Program-made: the position numbers and the translations under genes
From: Zonotrichia leucophrys gambelii
Lineage: Eukaryota; Chordata; Aves; Passeriformes; Passerellidae
Length of the DNA: 64,000 bases
Reading direction: 5' to 3'
Assembly: GCF_028769735.1 (NCBI RefSeq)
Contig: NC_088177.1
Coordinates: 18,044,599-18,108,598, forward strand
The notes under the pieces: model-generated
Database searches by the model: none
What the model was told of the DNA's origin: nothing
Seen by the model: only the letters and a program-made list of their open reading frames with translations
Shown here: positions 27,048 through 38,870 of the stretch, piece by piece
Position numbering within the stretch: position 1 is the stretch's first letter
How the letters are laid out: every line of letters begins with the position of its first letter

Positions 27048-30000
27048 TATGGTTGTTATTGCTGCTCCTGTTCTTTTTTAAACTTCCTTACGGTAATTGT
27101 GCCAAATGTCACTCTTTGAAGAACATGAAGGAGCTATCAAATTAAATTCAAAGATTGCTTTGTCATCATAAAATGGTCAGGAGTGACTGTAAATACTCTT
27201 TATGGAAAACAAATGGAGGGCCTAAGTTTCTTGCCCTGTTTTTTCTTGAATGGAGTAAATTCCAATTTGTGTTGGCAGGTATGAGAGAAGGACAAGAATC
27301 CCAGGCAACAATACAGTGGAAAATGCATGCCAACACCTAAAAGTGAAATAATTGAGGGTTGGTTCCTCCTTGCACACTTAAGGCTGGAAGTTAGTGACAA
27401 TTAGTGATGAAAATCACTCTTCCTTCCAGCAGAACATTGTCCTGCTTTACTTTACTGGCAATTTCCTGTTGGTGTTTGTCAAGTGTCTCTTGTGAAGCAT
27501 GAATGACCCTGCAGCAGAGAGCTGCCGGTATCTTCTACTCTGTGCAGTAAAAGTGGTTTGGCTTCACTTTTGAGGCTTCAGAGCTTTACAAGTTTTAAAG
27601 AAATGTTTATATGTTGGTGTGTATGTCATACATACACATACACATAGCTATTTATCTACATATAAGGGCAAACTCATAGTTTATTAATGTTTTTGTGGCT
27701 ATAAATACTGGTGATATAGGAAAATGCAATATGACCTTTTAAAAAGAATGCATTAGTACACGGTAAAGTACAGGCTCCCATTGTAACTCAGTTGCAATTT
27801 TCTAATTAACAAAATTAACTTTCCCAGACACAAATGGGAACTATTGAGGTTTAACCGTTATTTTGACTTTTCGTTGTTTAAAAATTTCCATGGCTAATCT
27901 CTTCTTTATAAGTATCAGATGTTCTTTAAGGTTGGCTTTTGTAATGCAATGCTGAGAGCAGCTGAACCTTTTCGCTGCTGCTGGTGACTCCAAATCTCTG
28001 CACATCTGCAGTGTGCACCTACTGCTCTGGAGCAGAGGTGCCTGCAATTGCCTGGCTTTCACTGACAGGGATATAGGAAATCAGTTGTGCTATTTGATGG
28101 AATGGGCTCAGTTCCATTTGCAGGGGAGGGAGTGGTTACAGTGGTGATCTGAATTTAGACAATGGGATCAAGCTGAAATGCAATATTGGACAGAAGTGAC
28201 AAATACTCTTACTCAGAGATCCAGCTGTCAATTCTTCTAAAAACTTCTCTGCTGGATGTGGATACCACTGCACAATAAAAAGAAAAGTTTGCTTTAGGAA
28301 TTGTGCTGTCCTTAGCCACCATCTTTTTGTAACTATCTCATAAGCCTGAACTTGCCCTGCTGCTGTGTGAGCTCATGAGCAGACTGGCAGTGTAGTAGAG
28401 AGTCTTTTTTTTTGATGTCAAAACATTACAGTGCATTTAGAGCTGCCACTGGCTAATGCCATTTTAAGAGAGAGAGAGAGAGTTTGAATGAGATTTACAG
28501 TAAAGGCCCTTCATTTGTAGGTCACAGAAGGATGGAAAGGCTCACCGTGCCTGCCTGTGGGAACTTGGCTGTTGATCTGACAGCAGCAGGAGCTGGGGTT
28601 CCCTGCAAGGTGAGCTGTTGAATGCACACGGTGCCCATCACAGGGGGTGATTGTATGCCTGACAGAATGATCTCAAAGAACCAAGAGCTGTGATATGTGG
28701 TGGAGATGAAAGATGGAGAGAGGGAAAATAGGGACAGAACCATAAGGGGGTGATGATGAAGTCTCTTTTGAGCAAAGATCTTGTGATGATATGAGGTTGC
28801 CAATGGAGTGGTGCCACTTCAAGCATTACCTCTTCAGGAACAGATTTCCATTCATATCTCAGCATTTGGCTCTGTTAATGGAACCTCTTTGTATGGAACA
28901 GCTTCTTCTGCAGGGCAGGATATGTCATGCTGGTGTCAGTCCTTCATGCCAAGTTCAGTGCATGAAAAAAGGCAGTTTATGCTGACACAGCAAAGAGTTA
29001 AGTTCTGCTTACTGAAGAAAAACACAAAAATGAGAAAATTCAAGTACATCTGGCACTTATCCCTTGGATTAGAGGATCTGAATCATCTCTCAGCTTCAGA
29101 AACCTCAAGAGACCAATTCAGAAATTCACCAAGATGGTATTTTTCAGTGGACCTCCATCTACTTCTCACTGTTATTTGGGACAGAGGAATGGTGTCATTT
29201 TTGTTGAGTACCAATCAAGATTTAAAATCTCTTTCACTGAGAACAGTGAAAAAATAAGGGGCCCCTAAGGTAGAAATACAATTAGAAACTCTGTGGCCAT
29301 TGGAGGACACGTCTGTGTTCTGCACATTCTGCAAATAATGAAACTGATAAGGAAGATACAGCCAGCCGTATCTATCAGGCTGTTACATTTTACATACAGG
29401 TGAAGACAGCACACTTTAATTATCTGGGAGTTTTGGACAGGCTTGTGTCCTACAAAGCTATAAGACATCAGCTGCAGTTATCACTGGAATTCTTGCAGTT
29501 TGCACAAGTAAAGCCACAGGGTTTAAGTTTATACTAAAATCATGCAAGTATTCTGCATTTTCTTCTCAAGGATAACACTCTTCCCTTCTTTCATGTCTTA
29601 TCATGAAAATCTCCTGTGCTTGATGGAAGCAAGAAGGCTAAATTAGTTACAGAGATCTATTTTTCTAACAGTTTTTCCTCCCTGTAAACCATGGGGCATG
29701 CCAGTATCACCTTAAAAACATAAAATATGAATATGTGCTTGTAGATTTTATGCATTGCTCACACACCTTATGCTAGAACTAACATGTCTTAGTCAGCTAT
29801 TTAATGTTAAGTGACCCTTTGCTCTTGCATTCCAATGCCACTAGTGTCACACTGTTAAACATTAACTTGACAATTATTTTCAAACGTACAACCTGACTTC
29901 ATTAACCTTCAGTAAGGACACTTGATGTTAAAATATGACATTAGCTTGTTCTAAGCCTAACGTGGTGATGAACTTCATGCTTTATAGCTCTTAATGCTGT

Positions 30001-30190
30001 ATTAGCAGATACAATTTATCCTTTCATAGAGATAATGAAATCATTATATATTTATTTGGCCCTTGGGTCTAAGGTTCAGGTATACTTTGATGTTTATTAT
30101 AGAAGCTAACAAAACATTTTGGGGTGGGGCATTAAATCCTTTGATGCCTTAAGTTTTAACTGTCACATTTTCCAGATCCTGTACTGCATT
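27048..30190. other. Intergenic sequence with minor simple repeats, no supported gene
   Basis: A TATG/CATA-rich stretch at about 27613-27650 can fold on itself (gtgtatg against catacac). A GA dinucleotide run lies at about 28470-28484. A plus-strand frame of 149 codons at 28808-29257 has no domain or splice support. Confidence 0.5.
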
Positions 30191-30196
30191 AGTATA

Positions 30197-30234
30197 TAAC
30201 TCTGAACTTCATATAAACTCTGAACTTCATATAA
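30197..30234 (+). repeat. Two-copy tandem duplication, period 18 bp
   Basis: Two adjacent copies of 'ctctgaacttcatataa' lie directly before the LTR. This may reflect local slippage near the insertion. Confidence 0.7.
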
Positions 30235-30236
30235 AA

Positions 30237-30602
30237 TGTTAGCAAGTTCTCCTCACAGTTTAGTTAAACAAAACAATTCTTTTCCAGCCCAAGAACCAAG
30301 CACACCATTGCAGCTTCAGGCCCAAAAAGTATAAACAACATAAACAACAGTGAGCTGAGGAGAGCAATCTGGGAGGATGGGGCTTCATACCTGAAGCTGT
30401 AATTGGACAATTAACCCCAATATGTAAATGAACCAAAACTTATAAAAGTGGAAAAACATGTGACCTGGTTTCCATCTTGGGTGTAGCCACAACTGGGCTC
30501 TTGTACTGCCCAAGGTGCACCCTTTGAAGGTATTTCAATAAATACCTACTTTATTCCTTTAACACTGCCTGGCCTCTGTTCCAGGTTGCCTCTTTAGGCA
30601 TC
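30237..30602 (+). mobile_element. Solo LTR of an avian endogenous retrovirus
   Basis: The block contains a TATA box (TATAAAAG, 30441-30448) and a polyadenylation signal (AATAAA, 30537-30542) 96 bp downstream. A U5-like tail follows, with 'tgcctggcctctgttccagg' and 'ttgcctctttaggca'. Spacing and order match U3-R-U5, and the wording matches LTRs that I associate with passerine ERVs. A TG start at 30237 is plausible. The end is near 30600, or at 30624 if the TAACA there pairs with the starting TGTTA. I find no target-site duplication for either border, and no gag, pol or env on either side, so a solo LTR left by recombination is the simplest reading. Confidence 0.7.
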
Positions 30603-33600
30603 ACTTAATTACTTTCTGTTAACAGATGTCCATTAGCCATTACTGCTGAAATGCTGAAAATACCAAGAATGTTTCCATATCCCCAGTGAGACTGAAACTG
30701 GGCAGCTCCCCATGTTTCTTGCTAATATTCAGGAGAGGTTTCCTCTCCAAGAGTCCTATTTTCCATAATAATTGGTCTCAGCTGTCCAGTTTGGCCTCTT
30801 AATGATTTCAAATATTTTATGATTTAATGAAAGAAAATAGTAAGATAAGCTTGATACCAATTTCAGCCTTGGGGCTTCTTTTCCCTCACACTGCACCAGT
30901 AGTGAAGATGATTGCTTTTCTAGTAGTAGTATTCTTCCTAGGTGTCTTTTCTAGGGACTGCTATAGAGTTCATCATTGTGCTCTGAGTTCCTCTTATTTG
31001 TCTTATTTGTTTAGGGACTTTGGGTTTTGTGGGGTTTTGTTTTGTTTTCCTTATGGTTCATGAAAGAACTGAGCTCTAGGCTAAAGATATATAAACAAAA
31101 CCAGAAATTATGGGGATCTTCTCTCTCAAAGTAATTTCTTTTAATAATTGTTGGTGCTGAAAAAATCCCAAGCAAACTCCTTATTTGGTCAGTTTAAGAG
31201 AAGGAAGAGGTCAAGAAGAGACACCAGCTGTCAGATGGAGAGCCTTTCCAAAATCCTTTAGACCAAACTTTAAGGAACACCCAGTGTAGACAAAAGCAAT
31301 ATTTCTGAGGAGATGTAGCTTTGATCTTTCCTGGGATGTCCCCTGTGACAAGAGTTTGTGAGGCACTACTCTGCTGTTAGGTATCAAAACTGGATCTGAA
31401 CAATGAAATGGAGAAGGAAAAGCTCTCATTGTTTTCCTGCTCATCTACACCTCTTTCTTTTTCTTGTAACTCTTGTGCTCTGACTGAGATGGGATCACCA
31501 GTGAAACTTCTGTGCTTTGTCTGGAGATGGGCAATGCATTGACTCTGAAAATAACATCGGGGACAATTACCCATACAGTGAACTCCCAGAGTAAAGCCCT
31601 GGATGACAAGATTAACTAAAAGGTCACACAGCTGGGTACAGACACCTGAGCTGGGTTTGGTTGTGGTGCCTGAGCCATATGGCTCTGCAATGCAGTGCAC
31701 ACGTGTTTCCTCGTTCTTGATACATCAGAACTCCAAATCGGGTAGAAATTAGAGAGGCACATTATCTCTGTTGGGTGAAACTGCTGAAGGAATTCTGTAT
31801 CTGCTCCTGGTAGATTTGTTTTTAGCTTACATGAGTACAGACCTTGAAAAATATAAAATCTCTTTTGTCTCAGTCCTGGGCAACCAGCTGCCTCCTGATT
31901 TTTTATGTACAGGATTCCCTTACTTCCTATCTTCTTAAAGTGTCCAGTTGAGGCATGACAGGGGACAGTGTCTAGAAGGATCAAGAAGGATCTCACTTTG
32001 AAAGCATTAGATAAATCAGATTCAAATCACACTGATAGCTCTGTAACAAACTTTCTCTTCCCTTGGCCTCTTCCTCAAAGAGAAATGCCCTGGATAAGAA
32101 TCCATAGTGCTTTTCTTAATCTGTAGGAGTAACATGCAGACCTGTTTCTTTTCAGTGTAGTTGTAAGCCATATCTCAGGAATGCCAGTTTCATTGCCTGT
32201 ACACACTAGGAGGTAAGTGACTGCAGCATACAAACAGAATTTTTATGCATCTCATTCTGTGATTGTTGCTTTTACCTCCTAGTATTTAATGATGGGAAGG
32301 CTTTTTTTCTCTCATGCATATGCTATAATGCTTCCAGGTGACTCCTTTGTGAAATAGCATGGAACTTCCAGTGAAGCAGCACATTTGTATGTGTTATGGA
32401 TTAAATAACACATTCAAATGGGTTATTTGGAAATAAGCACATTTTCTGGAAGTCACTCTCCAGGTAAGACACCAGAATGTTATACCTGCCCTCTTTGTTC
32501 TCCATTTCCCAGCTGCATCCTGACACAGCAGTGGGCAGAGTGACCTGGGCTGATCAGGAGCCAGCTGCCAACCTCTGCTATGGGTTTGGCCCTTCAGGGG
32601 AGCTCAGGGTGGCCGTGCACAGCAGGGCACTGTGGCAGAAGAGCTCACTGCCAGCTCTGAGCAGGTTGGCAGCTACCTTGGTGACAAACCAAAACTCAAG
32701 AGTGTCATTTCAGATACAAACCCTGCTTAGAAAACAAGTCTCAGCAAACTGAGCTCACAAAGCACTCAAGACTGAGACAGTAGAAATAATTTTTCTGACT
32801 CCCATTGACAAGGGGAATCAAGGCTTCTGGAGAACTCCAAATCGATCCAGATACAGAGCTGGAGAGGCAGAGAAAGTGAATGCTGCTGGAGCTGGGCAGG
32901 GAGCCAGTGTGCTGTTCTCTTCCAGACTTTCATGGCTGCACAGAGCATAGCATCTCCCTCTACCATTTAGTAAATTTATGACATCATCAGCTGTTACCAG
33001 GGAAACACAGAAGCTACAGATTTGGATCTTGGCAGCTAGGTATAAAGAGAAAATATCTTGCTCTTTTGGGGGTCAAAAAGGAAAGCTGAAACAAATTCCA
33101 AAACAAATTTGAATTGGAACAAAATTGAGGTAGATCAGTAATTCCAAACCAAATTATTTACCTGCTGAAGTGACGTGTCCCTATGATGTTCCTCACAGGA
33201 AACAAACATAGGGGATCAAGTGCAGGACTTCTAACTTCATGCAGCTTAAACATATCATTCAGACATAAGACCACTGCTGTTGACTTATAATTTCAGTTCT
33301 GATCAGTGGATTTAACAAGTTACTTTTAGGGATGTGATATCCTCTCACCAATGATTTTTCAGAAAGTGCTGCCTTTTGAGAAAGTTTGCTGGTGTTTCAC
33401 ATCAAAAGAAGTATGTAGTGTTGAGGTTTGATAAAATGGTGTGCAAATGCCATTACAGTTCTGATGAACTATGTGCTTTTTATAGCTTTTTAAAATGTGG
33501 GGTTTGTGAGAACTGATGTTTTCAGACACGCATTTTATGACTTTTAAGTGCTTGAGATTTTTGAAGTTACGCAAATCACATTTTTGTCTTTTCGTGGCAT

Positions 33601-36600
33601 TAGCTGACATTTTATTTATGTTGCATGTTAAAATGAAAACCCTGCATTTTAAATGGATTATTATTTGAGTATTGAGTAGTTGAGACCCAGCCAATATGAG
33701 CTCCTGTGCAGGTCTGTTTGATTTCATTCACATTGCACAAGATGTATGGATGTGGTGTGTACTTGAGCTACCCAAAGAGACAAATGCATCTTTGCAGCAG
33801 ATGGAACAAGCTCGAGTGGGGACTCCAGCTGAACTCAAGTCTGGAATTGTAACAGCTGCTTTGCCTCTATGAATGCCTGCAAGGCTGTGGGCTGTATGAC
33901 TGGAGATCCCAAGTCAGAAAGGAAGAGATTGTTATGCTCACCAAGGGCAGGAAGAAGTGAGACAATCTGTATGGAGTGCTAAAGAACCAGTGGACTCACT
34001 ATATCTGGCTGTATCTCCACTAAGAAGCAAAATTATGCAGGGAAAAATGCCTTTAATGCTGATCTGGTGTTAAATATATCTATGATGAAGGTTCTTATGT
34101 GGACACTGAACACATTTCTAGCAGTGTTCCACAACCTTAGTCTTAAACAGCACAGGAACATGTTTGATCTGATTTGTCCTCCCTGTTGAAACCAGGTGAG
34201 ATCTGGTTGCCAAAGGAGTCTATTTCCCATTCTGTTGGTGAACTTGGGTCCTAGAATTTCTATGTCACAAGAGCGGTTTGCACACAGTCTGGATCTTGTT
34301 ATCTGCACTATGGTTCAATGTTCCCTGTTGTGCCTTGTTTCAGAGGGATAATGACCAAGGAAACTGCTGAGACATGGATGGATTGCCAGGGATATGTCAT
34401 GAGAAAGCTGTCCAGAGTCCTCTGCCCACATGCTGTGATGCTGGCTCACATTCCAAAGCAGGGATGCACACAGAGGAGATCGTTCGTGCTCTGAAGAACT
34501 CAGCCATCTATGCAAGTTCCTTTTTTATCCTTTATAGTGAGTCACTTGGAAAGGCTCCTTTTTTGGTCCTCTTTAGTTTGACTGCTGGTTCCTTTTGCTT
34601 GTATGCCCAGTCACAGCCCTGAGACTTGTGACTGAGCCTGCAATAGCTTGTGACTGGGGCTGCTGTCTTGGTTTATCTCTCTGGAGTGGTGGAAATATTC
34701 TTCTCTTTTTCTTAAGGACATCAAAGAATGTTTCTGACCAGGAAGGAATTCAATTCTTTCCAGGACAACCAGGATGAAGTTCCACCTGCAGACTTTCTGG
34801 TTGCAAATTTGAACTGAAATTCCCACAAGGAGAACATTTTGTGTGGTCATTTCATGGTGTTTGCAGCCCCTGCCATGGTGATAGACTCAGTGCACTCCTG
34901 TGGTCTGCACATTCATCTCCAGTTCCACTTTCCAAATGCTGAGTCCACTGGAGCTACTCTTAAGTACCCACAAGGGATCAGTAGGAACAGGAGGGGCAGT
35001 TTTATAGAACATACAGGGACAGAAAGAAAAGAAGCTTCAACTGGATGGGAACCCTGTTCTCTGAAGAAGTTACTTGTGAAGATTCAGACAGTAAATCATT
35101 AAATCTGGTAACTGCATTGATATGAGTTTGTAGCACAAATGAACACGGCACAATTCTCTCCATTCCTTCTGGACAGCACAGTGTTGGGAAAGGTGACAAA
35201 GAAAATTTCTGCTGTGCTGGTTGTGTTTATGATAGATGAAAGCCCCTCTAAAGATGACACCCTCTTGTTCTCTTTCATGACCTGCTGATGTATCTTAAGT
35301 CTTGGTTGCTGACTAAGGTAGCAACACAGATAATCAAGCTTTTAAAGGCCCTATTTTCGAGAAATCTAATAGCAACATTAAGAGAAGCTGAGGTGTATTC
35401 TTCTTTTATAGTGTATCATTAAAAGAACTGGTATCATATTTTCCCTGTAAAATACCTCCTAAAAAAAAGTAGCTCCTAAAAAGTATCTGGGCTGACAGAA
35501 GTATTTCAGGCACCAGTAGGATGACCATTAGGAGAATGCTTCCTTCTTCAGAATGAAAGGGACACTGCATGAGAGACACTTTTCAAAGCATGCCTCACCA
35601 TCAGCTCTGTGCTGAGGGATCTGGTGCCCTGCAGCTAGGAATATTTAGAAGTGTCATGCAGAAAAGGGACTCAAGCCAGTCCTGAGTTGCTAAGTTTCTC
35701 TAAGGGGATTTTGCCAAAAAAGGAGAGGAATTTATCACCTATTAGAACATAGTTTGGCTGTACTATGCAAGCAATTTAACAAAGTCTTTCTGTATGAGTA
35801 CTAGAAGTTTTTGAAATGAAAGAAGTCGGGCTGCTTTGTGTGCACTGAAAAATTTTTGCTATTGACTTCACTAGAGCTCTTCACCAGATCCTTATCCTAA
35901 AGGGCTAAAGTGCCCTTAACAGAATGACTGCAAATTTGTAAATTATAATTGGAGTCCTCAGCCGATATGACAACCAGCAGCACTCCTGCTCAGGATCTTG
36001 CCCTGCAAACCTGTAACCCCCTGACTATAGTATTCACTCAGGAGATTGCTTCGTCCCCAGTTATTTTTACTGGATTTTTTGTTGATAATAAAGAGCATCT
36101 CATTTCAAAGAAGTGTTTAAATTCAAATTATACTCCTGAGTACATAGTGTTTCAGTGCTTGGGCTTCAAACACTTTGGAACAGGCTGATTTGTTTAGTAG
36201 CTGCAGTCCTGGCTGAAATGTTTTTAAATTGTGTAAACATTCCCACTAGTTTTATGGGTGGCTAAACTTTTTTCTCTTCTCTTCTTTTTTAATGTGGGTA
36301 CAAATTTAACTTGACAGTGTACTTTCCAAGCCTCCATTAAATAGGGCCAACTTGCTATTGATAGAGGAATATCTCTGGAATAGCGTTATGATGCCTTGCA
36401 ATGGGGAGACTTTTCATTAACTCTGACTAGAAAAAGAAACCCAACCTAACATTATTTGTGAGATTTTACTTTGTCTCAATGTCTGTGAGACCCCTGCTGG
36501 TGGAAAAGGGAAGAGATGGGAACGAAAACCCAAAGTTAAGTTAATAGAGAAAGGAATTTATTTTCAGAGTATGTTGTGTTTGCCAGTCACTGTTACCACG

Positions 36601-38460
36601 CAGCGACCAAAAACCTGAGTGCTTTGAAACTTCTCACTTACAGGTTGCAGTTTGTTGGTGCTTTCCTGACATAATTGTGTTTTACCTCTCTTCAAATGTG
36701 TCAGTGCTACTTTAAAAGATCAGTACAGAAACCTTTGGCTACAGCATCTGGTTTCAGTTTTCCTTAATTTGGTGTCAGCCAAGATCAAGCTCATACAGTC
36801 CAAATGATTAAAAGGGACAGAGTTAAATCTGCTGCATTTTAGGGATTTAAAGCTTTCCTTTTCCTCCTGTAAATTTTGACCTTTTCAAAATGAGCTTCTC
36901 CCTCCCCCCCAAGAAAGTGGAACATAAAATAAATGTTTGCTACTTTTCTAGAGGAGCCAAATTCCATGCATTCTGGCTGCTTTTCACTGACATAAAAATT
37001 ATTCCAAAATAATTTGTCATTATTTATAAAATGACACTGTATGTTACTGTAACAATAACAGCTAACTTGGCCCTTTCAAAGTTACATGCTTTCTCAAGAA
37101 ATTTAAATCTAATAGGCAAAACACTGATCATGATGACCTTGGGAAAATACAGCCTCAAGAAAGGAGTGGATGTTTGTGATTATTTTGAAATCTCCAGGCT
37201 GGAACAGTTTCCCTTTGAGGCAATTTGTACTTGTGTCACACCCCATGGAGGGGTTCTCTTGCTCGCCCTGTCTGCAGCCTGGGTGCTGAAGAGGTAAAGA
37301 AGGAGCAGGGGCAGCTTTAGTCCCCTCTGCTGGGCGTTCCCTGGGGAAGGAAAATGTGCTGGGCATAAAAAATCTGTGTAACTGTTGTCTGATTGTCTGC
37401 CTGGTGATGGGACTAAGCAGAGATGGGCTGGGTACCAATCCATGCCATGTAGACTTGTTTCGTCTTTCCTGGTAGTGTGACTGAGCCTTGGGAACAGTTA
37501 CTTAGTGGGATCATTGAAAAGGCTTGAGGAGATGCTGAACTCTCCTTGTCTAGTTTCCTTTGTCTAGGTTGCCTCAAATTATCACTGAACTTTGTTATTT
37601 TTTTACACAAACAAATTCTAAATCCACACAGAGGACACTTTTTGTGCTGAAAATGCATTACACGCTTCTCAGACCTTGCAGCTGGTTGAGCACCAATGAA
37701 GGAAATAAATTTGGTAACTGAGCAGGGAAAGAAAGGTGCTTGGAGATGCAGTTTCTAATGCTTTCTTGTAGATATTCCCATCAGACCATACAAATAAATC
37801 TTCCAGTCTATATTAAGAAAGAAACAGGGGACTATAAAAATTTTAAAAAGTCTTTTAAAATTAAAACCTTTGGGAGTTTAATTAAATGTACTGTGAGAAA
37901 AATGTGCAGTTCACTTACAGCTATTGACTTGAGGTTTATACAGCCTTGCCAAGTCCTGGAATGAATATAACTTTAATGTTGGAGCATTTGTTCGGTGCAT
38001 TTTTTTAGGCTGAAGCAATGAGAAAATACATACCTAGATTCCCCATATATACTAAAAAGGAAAGGTTTGGATTGCAAGTAATGAATATGACTTATTTAAA
38101 ACCTGAAGTTCTCTTAAGAGAAAATTTTCAAGGATTTTGTGGGATGAAGTACAGCATCTTGTAAAGTCCACATTTGGATTGACATCCCATAACTTGTAGG
38201 TGAGATGTGGGTCATTTCGTTCTCACTCATGCTGGATGCTCGGTTTCACAGACTCACACACCGCATTCTGCTAAAGACGCACTGGGGAAGCCTCAGCAGA
38301 GCTTCGATTCCTCATCACGTACGTCCTTCCTCTTATTTGTAAGCGCAGTGCCCACCCGCTTGCCCACTCCTTTTCACCCGTTCATGTATTTGCCTGTGTG
38401 TTCCAAAGTGCCCATGTGCCAAGGAAGCCTCCCTGCTCCTCCCGCCGCCACTGGCACCTT
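30603..38460. other. Intergenic sequence, no supported gene
   Basis: AT-rich, unique-looking DNA. Frames on both strands stay below about 130 codons and overlap without pattern. Small homopolymers are present (a C-run near 36903 and an A-run near 35461). No exon, RNA gene or further transposon is supported. Confidence 0.5.
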
Positions 38461-38666
38461 CCCTGCGGGATATTCTTCCTGCGGGATATTCTTCTCCCTG
38501 CGGAATCTTCTTCTTCCTGCAGGGTGTTCTTCTCCCTGCGGGACTTTCTCCTTGCGGAAAGTTCTTTCTCCCTGCGGGAAGTTCTTTCTCCCTGCGGGAT
38601 GTTCTTCTCCCCGCGGGATGTTCTCTTCCCTGCAGGATGTTCTCCTCCCCGCGGGATGTTCTCCCA
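38461..38666 (+). repeat. GC-rich minisatellite, about 11 units of 16-20 bp
   Basis: Successive units follow the pattern 'ccctgcgggatgttcttct' with unit lengths mostly 18-20. Variation is mainly single substitutions (tgcggg, cgcggg, tgcagg) and T or C insertions between units. The last units are more alike than the first, as expected for unequal exchange or slippage. The array is polypyrimidine-biased on the plus strand and runs directly into a CpG island. Long open frames across it on both strands are a by-product of the repeat; a period near 19 shifts frame at each unit, which argues against coding. Confidence 0.9.
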
Positions 38667-38870
38667 TCGCTGATCCCGCGCCGGCCGGGAGCGGCGGTGC
38701 CGGGAGCGCCCTCTGGCGGCGGCGCGGCGGCAGCGCGCCCTGCCCGGCCCAGCGCGGTTCGCGGGTCGCGCCTTGCGCGGATCCCGGTGCAGCCGCTCCT
38801 GTCCCACGCTGGAACAGGGCCGGGAAGCTCACAGCTCGTTTCTCAAGCGCAAGAATGTTTGTTGTCCTTT
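38667..38870. promoter_or_regulatory. CpG island 1
   Basis: A short, very GC- and CpG-rich segment contains many CGCG, GCGGCGG and CCGGCC words, in contrast with AT-rich flanks. It holds a perfect CTCF core at 38706-38719. There is no TATA box. It may be a promoter of an unseen transcript or an insulator; no exon with good splice signals is tied to it by eye. Confidence 0.7.
38706..38719 (-). promoter_or_regulatory. CTCF-type binding motif (minus strand)
   Basis: Read on the minus strand the bases are CCGCCAGAGGGCGC, which matches the core CCRSYAGRKGGC at every position and continues with GC as in the longer consensus. Orientation is minus, so cohesin loops anchored here would extend to the left. 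Binding is not shown by sequence alone. Confidence 0.65.

Noticed and set aside
28808..29257. 149-codon plus-strand frame
   Set aside because: No family recognised, no splice or codon support.
18824..33778. 15-bp match 'gagctacccaaagag' near 18827 and 33764
   Set aside because: A 15-mer match is expected by chance in 64 kb.
36488..36502. CTCF-like CCACCAGCAGGGG on the minus strand
   Set aside because: Two mismatches in the AGRKGGC part of the core.
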